64,000 bases of DNA from Gyrodactylus bullatarudis (Eukaryota; Platyhelminthes; Monogenea; Gyrodactylidea; Gyrodactylidae). This document shows positions 1 to 11,326 of the stretch, in pieces. The notes beneath the pieces are model-generated. The model ran no database searches. It saw nothing but the letters and a program-made list of their open reading frames with translations, and was not told the DNA's origin. The translations under genes and the position numbers were made by a program. Position 1 is the first letter of the stretch. The number at the start of each line of letters is the position of its first letter. The stretch lies in the NCBI GenBank assembly GCA_012064415.1, contig SSNU01000174.1, positions 1 through 64,000 on the forward strand. Reading direction: 5' to 3'.

Positions 1-2
1 AT

Positions 3-278
3 CTTGAAAAAGTGTGGTGTTCATGTGGTTCGATTAGTTTTTCTGGCTATCCATGTATTCATCTACTTGCAGTCATATTTAATGAGAACTTGGATATCAA
101 ATCATACATTCATACTGCTTTTCTAACAGAATCGCTCAGAACAGCTTATTCAATAAACATTTATGCTTGTGATATTGAATACATTATGCCCTCAAAATTA
201 TTGGAATATTCTGTCAGACGTAAAAGAGGAAGGCCTTCCCTTAAACATCGTAAACGAGGATCCGAAGAGAAATTATGA
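3..278 (+). pseudogene. SWIM zinc-finger fragment of a MULE-like transposase (3' end)
   Basis: Open reading frame running in from the left edge and ending at a stop at 276-278. It contains WCSCGSISFSGYPCIHLLAV, which fits the C-x-C-x(n)-C-x-H SWIM zinc-binding pattern found near the C-terminus of MULE-type transposases and related proteins. A basic AT-hook-like stretch (RRKRGRPSLKHRKRG) follows close to the end. It lies antisense to WDR44, probably inside one of its introns or 3' region. Only the C-terminus is visible, so an intact transposase to the left cannot be excluded. Function in DNA transposition is inferred from the motif only. Confidence 0.5.
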
Positions 279-1151
279 GATTTTTATATTTATAAATATA
301 CTATTTTTGAAAACCATACTAGATTTGAACTATAAAAGATTTTTTTTGACTAAATTCTAAATACTAAAACTAAATGTGAACAAATGTAGACTAGTTCTGA
401 ACAAAATAAATTAATCATAGACTAAATGTGAAAATTAAATACACGTAGGTATGGAAAAGTATAGACTAAATCTGATTAAACACATGTACTATGGACTAAT
501 TTTGCAAATACCTCTATCGATAAATAATGTTTATTAAACATATTATGGGCCATAATTTATGGCATGCAATTTTTTATTTAGTATCCATGTTATTTTTAAT
601 TATACCAAACGTCTCGATCACTTAACAACTTGAAATGTCTAGAATCAAAATTAATCAAAAATATTGAAGAGGTAATTGAACTATTCCAAATCCAAAGATA
701 TGCCAATTTTTTAAAGCTTACATGGTGAGAGATTGAATGTTTAAAAAAGCATTTAGATTCAAATATTTTCAGACATATTAACTTGATTAATTGTAATAAA
801 TTTGAATGATTATTTTGAAAAATTTTACTGCTAGATGATTTGAAAAGAAATTTTATTACATCAAAATCCGACAAGTGAATAAATTGAGTTTTGCTCGATT
901 TAGCTAGAAGCTAAGAAATAGTTCAACTCAAGAAAATAAACAAAAAAGTAATGAGTAGAACAGAAAACGTCTATATTAGCCATGAATAATTATTCTTATA
1001 AGAGGATCAATCGTACTATTCGCATTTCTATAATATGCATAGTATGCATGAGATGTGATAAATGAATATATTATAAATTATAACTACTTGATAGTATATT
1101 GATTATTTTTAATTAAGGAAAATATTTATAAACATAAGAGAAAATACTCAC

Positions 1152-4100
1152 TGAACTGTTGAAAAATATAATCCTTCCATCAAAAGTCCCCGTGATGATT
1201 TTATTTGCTTCACAAGCAAAAGCAGCACATGTAACTACATTTTTGAAGGAATCAAAATCTGAACTTGGTGATTGGAAAAAGTTTACATTTATACTGGCTG
1301 TATTGACATTGGGCAATGGTACCTCAACCCAATCTCGAACACATTTATCAGGAATGTACCAAAGTCGTAGTTTTCCGTCGAAACTCCCGGATATAAAATA
1401 ACGATCGTCCTACAGTAATATTAATAATAAGGGATATTGACAAGAAATGTTTAGTATTTTTACGAATTAAATATACTGTCTGTATACAGTCTATTATCAA
1501 ATTTCAGATAGTTTTTTTCGAAAATGTATTAGTGTATTCAAGATTTGCAAAACATAAATAGGTTTTTAGTATCAATGAATACTAGAGTAGGTCAAATTTT
1601 TCAACTTTTCTCAGTCTTAATCTCATTTGGAAGAAAAACGAAAACTATGCATTTTTTCCTATAAAACAATACGATTTCGAGTTTGTTCTGGTATACAAAA
1701 TCTTGATTGAAAATGACAATTATTGAACTGGTGCCAAGATTTTTTCAATGAATTCTACTACGAGAAAGGACAAAATTAAGATTTTTGTATAGATATTGGG
1801 CCTTCAGTAAAAATTAAATCTTTTTTCACATGTTGAATGAAATTCTTTGGAAATTATGAAAACTTCGATGACGTTAGGGAAAATGGAATTTTTGTATAAA
1901 ATTTTCATTTTGATTTTCAAAAATATGCTTTTCACGATTTAGACATCGATTTTTGATTAAGGCATAGAATATTGTTTGGGGAAAATAAAATTTTGCATTA
2001 CCCTAAATAGTTTTGCGTTTTTTGCTTAACCTAAATAGTTTTTTTCAATTATTGTATGCATTTTATGGGTATTTACTAAACTCAAATACGTTTTTTCAAT
2101 TAATAATTAGTGTATGCTGAACATTATACATTAAACCCCTTTCTCCGAAGAACACGAAATAGACTGTATACATATATTTAATTCGTGAAAATACTATACA
2201 CTTTTTGTCAATTAGCCTACTCATATATACATTTTTCGTCAATATCCCTAATGATAATAATTCTTAAATGTAAATTGAAAATAAATAATTCCAACTACTT
2301 CAGAGTAGCTTCTTGATTTTTGCTAATATGTTTAGAAATGATTATAAAGAATGAAATTTGACAAAATGCAAATATCTGTCTTTATTTAACAGAATTGTAA
2401 AACTTACCGATGGATGAAACACGATGGACGTTACATTAGAATTGTGATTAAATAAGGCTAAGCATTCTCTACGATAAATGTGCCAGAGTCGAACTTCTCT
2501 ATTAATCGATGTGGACAGAAGGAATAGGTTCTTTGACCATGCAATTTCACTAATTACATCGCCATGGCCACGATAAATCACTAGAGGCCGTGGATCAAAT
2601 GGGCCAAATAGATTACTTTTATTATGCTGATCATAGGTTGGAACTTCTTTGATATTCGAATTTGAAGTGGTGGTGGCAGCTGAGTTTTTCTCTGGGGAAT
2701 TTGTACTGCCACTATTCATGCTTGTTCCATCGTCTGTTGGGAGTGTCATTTGGGAGTTGAGACTTTGATTGTCAAAATTTTCGTAACCATTAAAGTCTTG
2801 ATTATTGAAGTTGTTGCTTCCATCCAACTGACTTGGGGTTTCATTTGCTGAAAAGGTATTTCTTCTTTATTAATGCAAATCGTTTTTAAGGGACAAACGA
2901 TGATCATTTCAAGTCCTGTGAAATCTTTTTGATACTTTGCCCACTTAATATTACGGTACTGAGGTAAACGAGAGAGTCTTAATCAGTGTAAAATACGTTT
3001 GGGGCTTTAGAAGCGTCTCATCTGATGAATGTAATCAGTACCATAACATATTTTTATGTTCCTTGGTATCTTAAAGAGATAAAAAAAACTCAAAATAATC
3101 GATTTGAGACAAATTTCGAAATAGTTTTCGCGATCAACTTGAAAATTTCTCATTCAAACATAAATAAATTAATTTTCATCTCTTCCACTGATCATTGATC
3201 AATAATTCCTTGTAAACATAATTAATTCATATGAAAAGATGTATCATTCAATAATGTATCTCATGAAAATGAATTAAATTTTGAAAAATATGTAATCTAT
3301 AGTGACATATCTTACAACTGATAAGTAATCAGACGTCATTTTATAAAGTACAGAATATGTTAGTTTAACTTTGCAAAGTTCATTGAAAAATGGATGATTA
3401 TGGGAAAATTGCTAGCTTTTGACAAAGAAATTATTCCTTTAGAGTACATTTTTATTATTTTGGTCATCGATAAAAGTACTCAACTTGTAGTAGCGGAAAC
3501 TTGAAATTTAACAGACCAAGAAGAAAAAATCTAAAGTGACACACAGTCGAAAATTATTTGTATAACCCCGGATAGATATATTTTCAAAATTCAATTTTTA
3601 GATTTTCTTATAATAAACTGGTATCGCCTTTTTTCCTAATGAAATTTATACTCGCCTTGTTCAGTGTAAAATTTTCTAGTATCAATCTGAATAAACCGTA
3701 TCAGTATCTTATGCATCTTGGATCTTCACATAGGGGTTGATCCCTCAACTTTGATCCTTGAAAACTTCAACGAAAGCACTAACTTAAAGATTTAGACATT
3801 GAAGAATGAAAAAAGCTTTTCAACCAAATATTTTAAATACTCACGTGATAGGTTTTGTAGATTTAAAAAGTGCGCTTTATGGTTACGTAGCACCCAGATG
3901 TTTACATTTCTATCGTAGCCACCGGTAGCCTAAAAATTAAAACGATACATTATAGTAAACTGCGTTAAATGATCAATAGAAGAACTTACAAGCAGTCGGC
4001 CACAGGGGGAAAATCGCATGGTCCAAATTCCGCCCTAGGAAAATAAAAGCAAATCAATAATATGCAAGAAATTGAATATAAATCTAGTCTCATCACAATC

Positions 4101-7100
4101 TCAACTAGTTTAATTATTATAATAGATTAAATGGGTTATTTTTTTGAATTTTCACCTAATTATAACCGAGTGAATTTGATACCCATAAGATTCTGTATGA
4201 AATTTCAAATTGGAATTGAATAAATTAATGTATCTTACGCTATCACAAGTTTTGTATCTTGCTCAGACTTAAGTGCTGGAATAAATATTTCGAAGGCTTC
4301 CTAATTTTACATTTTGAACGATCATTTAGTCATTTGTCGTATTAAAATTCATTGAAAATTTATAGCGCACATCTGATAACTGATGGTTTTACTCAAATTT
4401 AGCAGATAAGAACAAAATTTTAAATACAGGAGATTTTTATCGTTTCTTATTTTCTTCAGAAACAGTGTTTTATTTAGGCGCGTAAGAAAATTTCCTATCC
4501 ATAATGTACATTAATTAATTAGTCAATACTTTTTCTTTTGGAATCTAATCAATATCAAGATAGGGTTTTTACAAAATTCTAGACTTTTTCTTCAAGAAAT
4601 CGAATATGATCAAGATTTTTTGGAATCTAGATCATGCCCATATTCGCGATACGAAGAGAAAGAGAAAAACAATTTTTGAGAAAATTATGGCATGGCATGA
4701 GTTAGCGTCCAACATTCATTTTTTGAACTTGGAGTTGAAAATTTTTGTCGATTTTAAAGTGAGAGACTGATCGAATGTTGAAGAAAATGAAATTCTTTAT
4801 AAACTCGTTATTCAGCAGGGATCTTGGATCATCAAAATTATCAAGCAGTAACAATGATCAAAAAATCAAATTTTTTTCACACGATAATGAGGTGATTCTC
4901 ATTTAGCCTATTCGTTACACTTTTCCGATTGTGATCCTAGAAATCAACTTTCGATCATTCTTTTACTTTGAAATTGACAAAAATTTACATCTCAAAGTTC
5001 AAAAAAATGGAAGTTTATATTTTATTTTCTTCACATGGCGAATATGGGCAACATGAAACTCACAGTATGCTCAGTTTTCAATTCTTGAATGGGCTTGATC
5101 TGTAGGAAATCTCTCATGTTACGCATCCTTCTAGCTGAACGAATCTGTAAATTTATAAAAATTGATTAACTTTATAACTTTTTAGACAATAAATGAAAAG
5201 TGGCCTCCGTAGAGTAGTATATTTTAGTGAAAATCAGAATTAATTTCAATCATAGGAGGATCTCTTGAACAAAAGAAGCTTATCTTACTCTATGAGATTT
5301 TCCATTCTTCCTTTCCTAAAGTTGAAGAAATAGCGGTAAATTAGTAAATTTTTAGTAATCCCAGGATTAAATTAAGCAATTTTCTTGATATCACTAATCA
5401 AAGATAGTATTTTAAATTTCATTCATACGAATAATTTAATGGATAAAAGTTATTTCATGATCGACTCCGTATTTTCACAAAATCCCATATACGAAAATAT
5501 ATTAGTATCCCCATTCTGGATCCATCTGCTCACTGAAGCTTTGAAGAGATGTTAGTATAAATAGAATAGCAACGTCTCATAAACGGCACAATTAGGATGA
5601 AAAAAAGTGCAAATGCATTGTTTTTCATTGAATTAATTTATAATAGACGAACGAAATAAAAGGAATTCAAGATTTAAAATTTCTCTTTTGTGTTTCATTA
5701 TTTCGATTGAAAAATTCTTACGAATCTAATTTCTATTCGTTTCATTATTTTACAAACCAATTTTTCTTGCTCTAATAGCCAGTTTTGAACATTTACACTT
5801 TGAGAGATCATTCGAAGAACTCAGGTCAAAGAGATTTCATGAAATAAAAGGTTGTAACAATTAATTTTTCGTTTATTTATTTTGAATGAAAAATAGTAAA
5901 AACGAAATCTGACGACGCAATCGTAATTCATCAATCAAATTAATCCAATATTCCATCTTTGTTTCGATTTTTAGGTGTTAAAAAATAAAAATTCTTCAAT
6001 GAAAAAATTTCGTAATTTCCTTGAGGTTTTTTCCATATAGTTCAAAAATTATACCTTTTGCAGTTCGTTAAGGAAGATATGAAATTCGATAAGGAATTCG
6101 TGAAATTCAGTAGGAAACTCATGTAATTCATTAAGGAATAGTATTTTAAAATGTCATCATTGAAGAAAGATATGAAATTCAATAGGAAAGTTGTGAAAAA
6201 CGATATGGAATTAATGCAATTCATAAAGGAAAATTTTATCTTCTTTTCGCATTAATTTAAGATAAGTTTTATTCTTCAATCAATCCTTCGCTTGCAAGGG
6301 GACAAAATTAAGATAAAAATTACTTTAAATGTAGTGAATAAATTCAATTATCTCAATAAGTGTTCTGATTGGTAAGCTATTGGATAGATGAGTTTAGTGT
6401 GGTTTTGTGTGAAGATTGTTCTCAATTCATTAATCCCATGGGAGTGCCATATTCAACCGCTTACAAATGAATCCGCAATCCCAGAGAGAGTTTACCTCGG
6501 AGAAGAATGATTGTTGATATCAATGATTAATGTCAAAAAACGCCACAAGTTCTACAAAGCTCAATTGATCACATCGAACGTTGAACAATGGAGAAAACAT
6601 TGACTACCTAAGAGGACAAGACGATATTCCTGTTGCTGAATATTGTATGACAAGACTCTAGGAGATCGCAGAGGAAGCCAATTAAACTCTAGATAAAATA
6701 ATACAATTCACAAACCATGTGAAATATTACTATCTTAAATTAATGCGAAAAGAAGATAAAATTTTCCTTTATGAATTGCATTAATTCCATATCGTTTTTC
6801 ACAACTTTCCTATTGAATTTCATATCTTTCTTCAATGATGACATTTTAAAATACTATTCCTTAATGAATTACATGAGTTTCCTACTGAATTTCACGAATT
6901 CCTTATCGAATTTCATATCTTCCTTAACGAACTGCAAAAGGTATAGAAGATCTAAGGAAAACTTGCATTCTACTATTTTTTTAAGAATTAAATCCTGAAC
7001 ACGATAATGTCATTTTGTTTTATATATCTTTCATGTTCTTCAATAAAAAAAGGCAAAGCCTTGTAAGTTGGGTTTTCATTTTCTACCGAATAATAGTTTT

Positions 7101-10100
7101 ACTATAATTGTTTTGATCGAAATCCAATGCGTAAAAATATTGAAGAATAAAACACCTGAAAATAATTTTCCATTGAAAAATTATTTTATCGTACGACTCC
7201 TACTATATCGATAGTATGAAAGATTCCGCGTCATTTAAGTAATTTGCCACACCTCAAATTTAAAGATTTTCGGTTTTTTTCCGAAATTTGAAACTTTGAA
7301 CTAAAATAGCAGAAAGATAAAAGAATCTCCTGATTTTTACTAATTAAACTTGCTTATTATTATATGACACTAAATCAACAAAAAAATAACCTAAAATTGT
7401 AAATCATCTTTTTGTGGGAGACAGAAAAATATTCAAATCAGTGTGTCGTTTCCAAATTAGATTTATATCTGATCTTTTGGAAGGAATGATAATTAACAAG
7501 AAATGGAATACAATTGAGATGTTTGGTATCTTTCGAGGGAAAAGGATAATAAAAGATGTGTCAGATTCTCTCTGGCTATATAGATGATCTAATACTATTT
7601 ACTCTTCGATTGAGTGAATAAAGAAAATTAATGACAGTCTAATGATAATATGACAAAATTTATCAATTTTATATACCATCATCATCAAATTTCAAACTCT
7701 ATCGAGAATGCTGACTTCACTATAGACAGGCACATCAGAAACTAATAACTTGTTAAAACTAAGGTCTGCATTTGATATTCCCAACCAATTGTCTTGTAAA
7801 CAATTCACTTTTCTCAGTAGTACGAAACAAGCTCATTAAAAGCAAAAACTTTTGATCAAATTACTACGCTGATTACGAATCTACAGTTATTTTAACGCAA
7901 TTATTTTCATTTCAGGATTCATCCATCAAGAATTGGGTCATTTTTGATCCAAAAATAGATCATATTTAAAGCTTTAGCATGTAGACTCTACATTGTAGAG
8001 TTCAGGAGATTTCCTATTCGAATACTTTAGTGTGACTTTTCCTCTATGACCCTGGGAAATGGATCTTCAAAAGTGACGTTTTAAACAAAAGTTAATCTTT
8101 TGATAGCACATTTTTGACAAATGATAGAGCTGAGATCTCTGCCTATTCCTTAATTAATAGATTTCCTATGGAATGGATGGTAAACAGAGTATTTTCTCAG
8201 CCTTAAGTGGTCTTTGATAGAAATAATCCAGTGGGACTTCAAATGTTAATTGATTCTATGTTATAACTCCTCGTCTTTTTTGGGATTAACTTTTATGATT
8301 GAATAAAGAGAATGTTGAAATTTCCGACACTAAAGATTGTAATCAACCTAAAATTCTTTCACAGATAAATTACTTCAATCAAATTAGGAGCCATGAGTGC
8401 AAATATCTTAGTAGAATTATGAGCAAGTGTTCTAGTATCATTTAGTGATAATAAAATGACTAGATTCATCCGATATATAAATTAGAAAGTGAATTTATTT
8501 ATTTATTTTTAATCTCCTATGGAAAAATAATCACAGAAATAATAATTTATTTATAATGCAATAGATTTTTGAGATATTGAGGATGATGAAATTTAAGAAT
8601 AATCAGATAAGAAGATAGACTGAGCTATCCCTATTATATTACTTGATTATACAAATAAATTCTATAGATTTGTAAAAATTCCCTTGGATTTATTCACACA
8701 CATGTTAAAAGGAGAGTGTAAAAACTCTGTAATATAGAAGATTATCATTTACAAGGGAATGAGTAGTTGTTCTGATAGGTGTGTTTTACTTTGAATCAAT
8801 AAATAGGAAAGATGTTTGAATATTTTCTATTTAAGCTTTATAGCTAATAAACACAATAGAATTCAAAATAAAATACAAAATACTACTACTATTCATTCAA
8901 ATTTTTGTCATAGATCAAATGAGTATCAGGAGAATCTTTAACAAATTACACAATCTTAGAAAATCGGACTTTTTTCATGTTTGTTCTAATTTTTAAATGT
9001 TATGAAATATATAATCGTCATTGAAAATGTTTGAGAAGAACACTTTAACCAATTTATTGTTGAATTTTTTAAGAATCACATATTTGAAATTAGCAAAATA
9101 TTCTCCTGAAAACTGGAAATATCATTGTGTAGACATTTTTCATGCAAGACTGTGCAATTGAGATGAAATCAGATTGCAACTTTGAATAAATTTTCATGCA
9201 TAAAAGAGTTTACTATAATAGAATGAAACTCACAATAAGGCCCTGACGACCGACAACCTCGTCATCTTCACTTGATGTTGCTTCATCCGGATTGAAGACT
9301 GACAAAATATAAGATAATTAATTAATCATGATGAGTTGAGTCAAGAATAACAATTGTTTTGGTTGGGATACCTAGGAGACAGCTGTACATTTTTAAGGCA
9401 ATACCACAAATTAATTTTTTCTAGTCTTTATAATAGAATTAAATCAACTAATTTTTAGTATTCAGGTTGGTTCTTTTACTGAATTTATAATCAATAGAAC
9501 TTTAGCAAAATGACAATATTATTATTATTTCAAATTATCATTCAGTCAAGTTTTTATTTGGACTTTTGAATCTTTTTAATTAGAACAGAATAATATTGAA
9601 TAAAGGTAGAAGATGATGCCAATTATTTCACAAATAAGGCCTTTATTTCGGGATAGAAGTCTGTAATTTGTCTGTTCACTTTCACTTCTGCTCTCATTCT
9701 TTTCCTTGAGGGGGGGGGGGTTGGGAGGCTGATTGTTGATGTGGCTTTGGTTTTGGGAGGTTCATTGGTTTGACGTGATTCTTTTGAACACAGAGATTAG
9801 GCTTTTCCAAATTGATAAGATAAGCCTCAATGCCTTTAACATGCTCCCAACCCCCCTCAAGGAAAAGAATGAGAGCAGAAGTGGAAGTGAACAGACAAAT
9901 TACAGACTTCTATCCCCCTACACAATGAGGCGCTAATTTAATTTCAAAATAATTAACTAACTGAAAATTCTAAAAAACCCATTAATTATCAATGTAATTT
10001 ATATCTTAATGTTAATTATTTATCAAATACTCAAATTACTACGATCTAAAAAATCGAGTAGTCAACCCTTTAAAAAAGGGTCTGACCAACCACAATTGTA

Positions 10101-11237
10101 ATAATTTTGAACCAATTACTGTTAACTATTTATCTTTGCAAATTTGTACTTATATGGCATGTATCACACTGATGAGTATGCCCGAAATAAAGGCCTTATT
10201 TGTGAAATAATTGGCATCATCTTTTACCTTTATTCAATATGACTACGGTGACTCAGCTCAAAACCGATGTTTGTACACATCTCACAGAACAAGAATAATA
10301 TTGCAAAAAATGACTTAGCCTAATAAATTAACAAGATTAATTGATCTCCTTAATTTACTATCATTTAATACGTGTTCAAAATCATAGCCTTGAATAAATA
10401 AACCAAAACAAAATTTTCAAGTATTTTCATGTGATTAACTAACTCGAATTTTTAGTAGCTGATTTAACTGCAGAAACTGCATCTTTGAAGTATTTCTGGA
10501 GTTTTTTAACACCAAAATTTGGAGAGTTTGATTTCTCTTTCGAATCCAATTCAGCAGATGAAATACTATTTCTCTTTTGATTGCCTGATTCATCTTTAAC
10601 TGATATCGCTGAATTGACAATGGTCTTGTCCTTTTGAAAGCTCGGTTGATGCGTATAAGACACCGAGGATTTGGAAGGATTGCGCATGCTACGATATTCC
10701 TGTTTAGTATGAGGTAAAACTGTTTCCAGCTCACCAGAGGAGCTTGATAAATAACTTTCGTCGTCATTGTTGGTAGTTAAAAAAGGTTTTTTACTAGTTT
10801 TTTTAGATAAGCAAGGTTCTTTCAATGATATTTCTCGAATAGCATCCAAGTTATTTTTTACAATCTCAACGGAATCTATATGTGATATTCGTGAGTGTCG
10901 GGGAGAATCTATTGTATAGGCTTTTTTCTTATCAATAAAAACCTTTTCAACATTTGAAGTAAAACTGAGAGTTTTCGAAAAGGACAGATCGTTCTTTGGA
11001 AAGAAATTTTCAATAGCATTCTACATAAAATAAGAGATTATAACTCACAAATTCGAGTGGAACTAGGGAAATTGAACGAAATGTTGTCCTTTCTGTATTT
11101 GAACTATCTGAATCTTTTACTTTTAACGAAGAAAAATTAAATTTCTCCCTTGATTTTGAATCTGAAAGATTATTAATATCTGTAGAAGCATCTAGAACGT
11201 CGAAGAACTCATCTTCTTCGTCCGAGCTTTTTGCCAT
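1152..11237 (-). CDS. WDR44: WD repeat-containing protein 44 homolog (Rab11-binding), 5' part
   Basis: Eight exons joined in phase (580 codons visible): 11049-11237, 10444-11020, 9234-9298, 5064-5144, 3990-4034, 3845-3929, 2408-2847, 1152-1409. The start [18 protein letters not shown] matches the acidic WDR44 N-terminus. The next exons carry a Ser-rich region, a basic [18 protein letters not shown] segment and [15 protein letters not shown] repeats begin at [15 protein letters not shown] and continue with [28 protein letters not shown] and [12 protein letters not shown], all close to vertebrate WDR44. That protein binds active Rab11 on recycling endosomes and acts in ER-endosome tubulation and ciliogenesis control. 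The first intron is only 28 bp (11021-11048); later introns reach 4 kb and hold foldback elements. The last repeats lie beyond the left edge; no further exon was found in 1-1151. Confidence 0.88.
1431..2249. repeat. Inverted-repeat (foldback/MITE-like) element in WDR44 intron
   Basis: The ends are GGGATATTGAC-type inverted repeats (left 1431-1450, right about 2230-2249). Subterminal inverted similarity follows: a stretch from TTAGTATTTTTACGAATTAA through TATACAGTCTAT at 1451-1495, mirrored at about 2154-2205. The interior (about 1500-2150) has no recognisable coding sequence. The left end lies about 20 bp from a WDR44 splice acceptor. Confidence 0.65.
4632..5055. repeat. Foldback element, hairpin family A
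   Basis: Inverted repeat. The left arm begins CATGCCCATATTCGC and the right arm ends GCGAATATGGGCAACATG. The inner arms share AACTTTGAGTTGAAAATTTT-type sequence, and the centre holds CAAGCAGTAACAATGATC. The same arm and centre motifs recur at 18713-19424 and about 56905-57140. The right end stops 9 bp from the WDR44 exon ending at 5064. Confidence 0.65.
6051..6944. repeat. Perfect 214-bp inverted repeat with 466-bp spacer
   Basis: Bases 6051-6264 are the exact reverse complement of 6731-6944 by direct base comparison. The spacer 6265-6730 has no clear gene. Each arm is itself made of degenerate short repeats of the type GAAATTCGATAAGGAATTC. The 60-residue frames on opposite strands in the two arms are mirror images and not genes. 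It lies in the 4.1-kb WDR44 intron. Confidence 0.9.
7873..8218 (+). repeat. Dispersed repeat copy 1 (about 0.35 kb)
   Basis: Same-orientation, imperfect match to 34156-34487. Shared blocks include TTACGAATCTA, TTTTAACGCAATTATTTT, TTTTTGATCCAAAAAT, AAAGCTTTAGCA, AATGATRGAGCT and GATTTCCTATSGAATG. No coding sequence was recognised. It lies inside a WDR44 intron. Confidence 0.7.
9593..10240. mobile_element. TIR element (MITE-like) with internal hairpin and ribozyme-like motif
   Basis: Terminal inverted repeats of about 60 bp: the left begins ATATTGAATAAAGGTAGAAG and the right ends CTTTTACCTTTATTCAATAT. Both include the GCCAATTATTTCACAAATAA block in mirrored form. An internal hairpin is formed by about 9655-9720 and 9848-9922, with a G10 run at the fold near 9711. 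No transposase is visible. The TIR is related to that of the element at the right end of the window. It lies in the first large WDR44 intron. Confidence 0.75.
10156..10209 (+). ncRNA. Hammerhead-ribozyme-like motif, copy 1
   Basis: Core CTGATGA at 10169-10175 and GAAA at 10184-10187. Predicted stem I pairs TCACA (10164-10168) with TGTGA (10201-10205). Stem III is A-T-A-A paired with T-T-A-T (10187-10190 with 10096+100, i.e. 10196-10199). This puts the NUH site at ATT, with cleavage predicted between 10200 and 10201. Stem II is weak, a single G-C pair closing TATGCC. That loop could pair with GGCAT at 10156-10160. The motif lies beside one terminal repeat only. No activity is shown. Confidence 0.35.
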
Positions 11238-11326
11238 CCGTAAATCTGAATAGTTGAAACAAAATATTTTTAACAACTTAAAATTATTCAAATGAATAAT
11301 ATTGTTTATTTAGTCATGTATTTCAA
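11238..11326. promoter_or_regulatory. Bidirectional promoter region WDR44 / FOXRED1
   Basis: Only 89 bp separate the two divergent start codons (WDR44 ATG ending at 11237 on minus, FOXRED1 ATG at 11327 on plus). Any core promoter and both 5' UTRs must lie here, or transcripts must start inside the neighbouring gene. No TATA box or other motif is convincing. Confidence 0.5.

Noticed and set aside
596..874. 92-codon minus-strand frame left of WDR44 exon at 1152
   Set aside because: Does not match the expected next WDR44 segment or any family; composition like translated AT-rich DNA.
6042..6998. Two near-identical 60-75 residue frames on opposite strands
   Set aside because: They are mirror images created by the perfect inverted repeat 6051-6264/6731-6944; low-complexity protein with no family match.
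9711..9720. Run of ten G as a possible G-quadruplex or recombination signal
   Set aside because: It sits at the fold of an inverted repeat with a matching C run at 9850-9855; a single homopolymer is also prone to sequencing error.
9733..9936. 67-codon plus-strand frame
   Set aside because: Lies wholly in the internal hairpin of the 9593-10240 element and has no family features.
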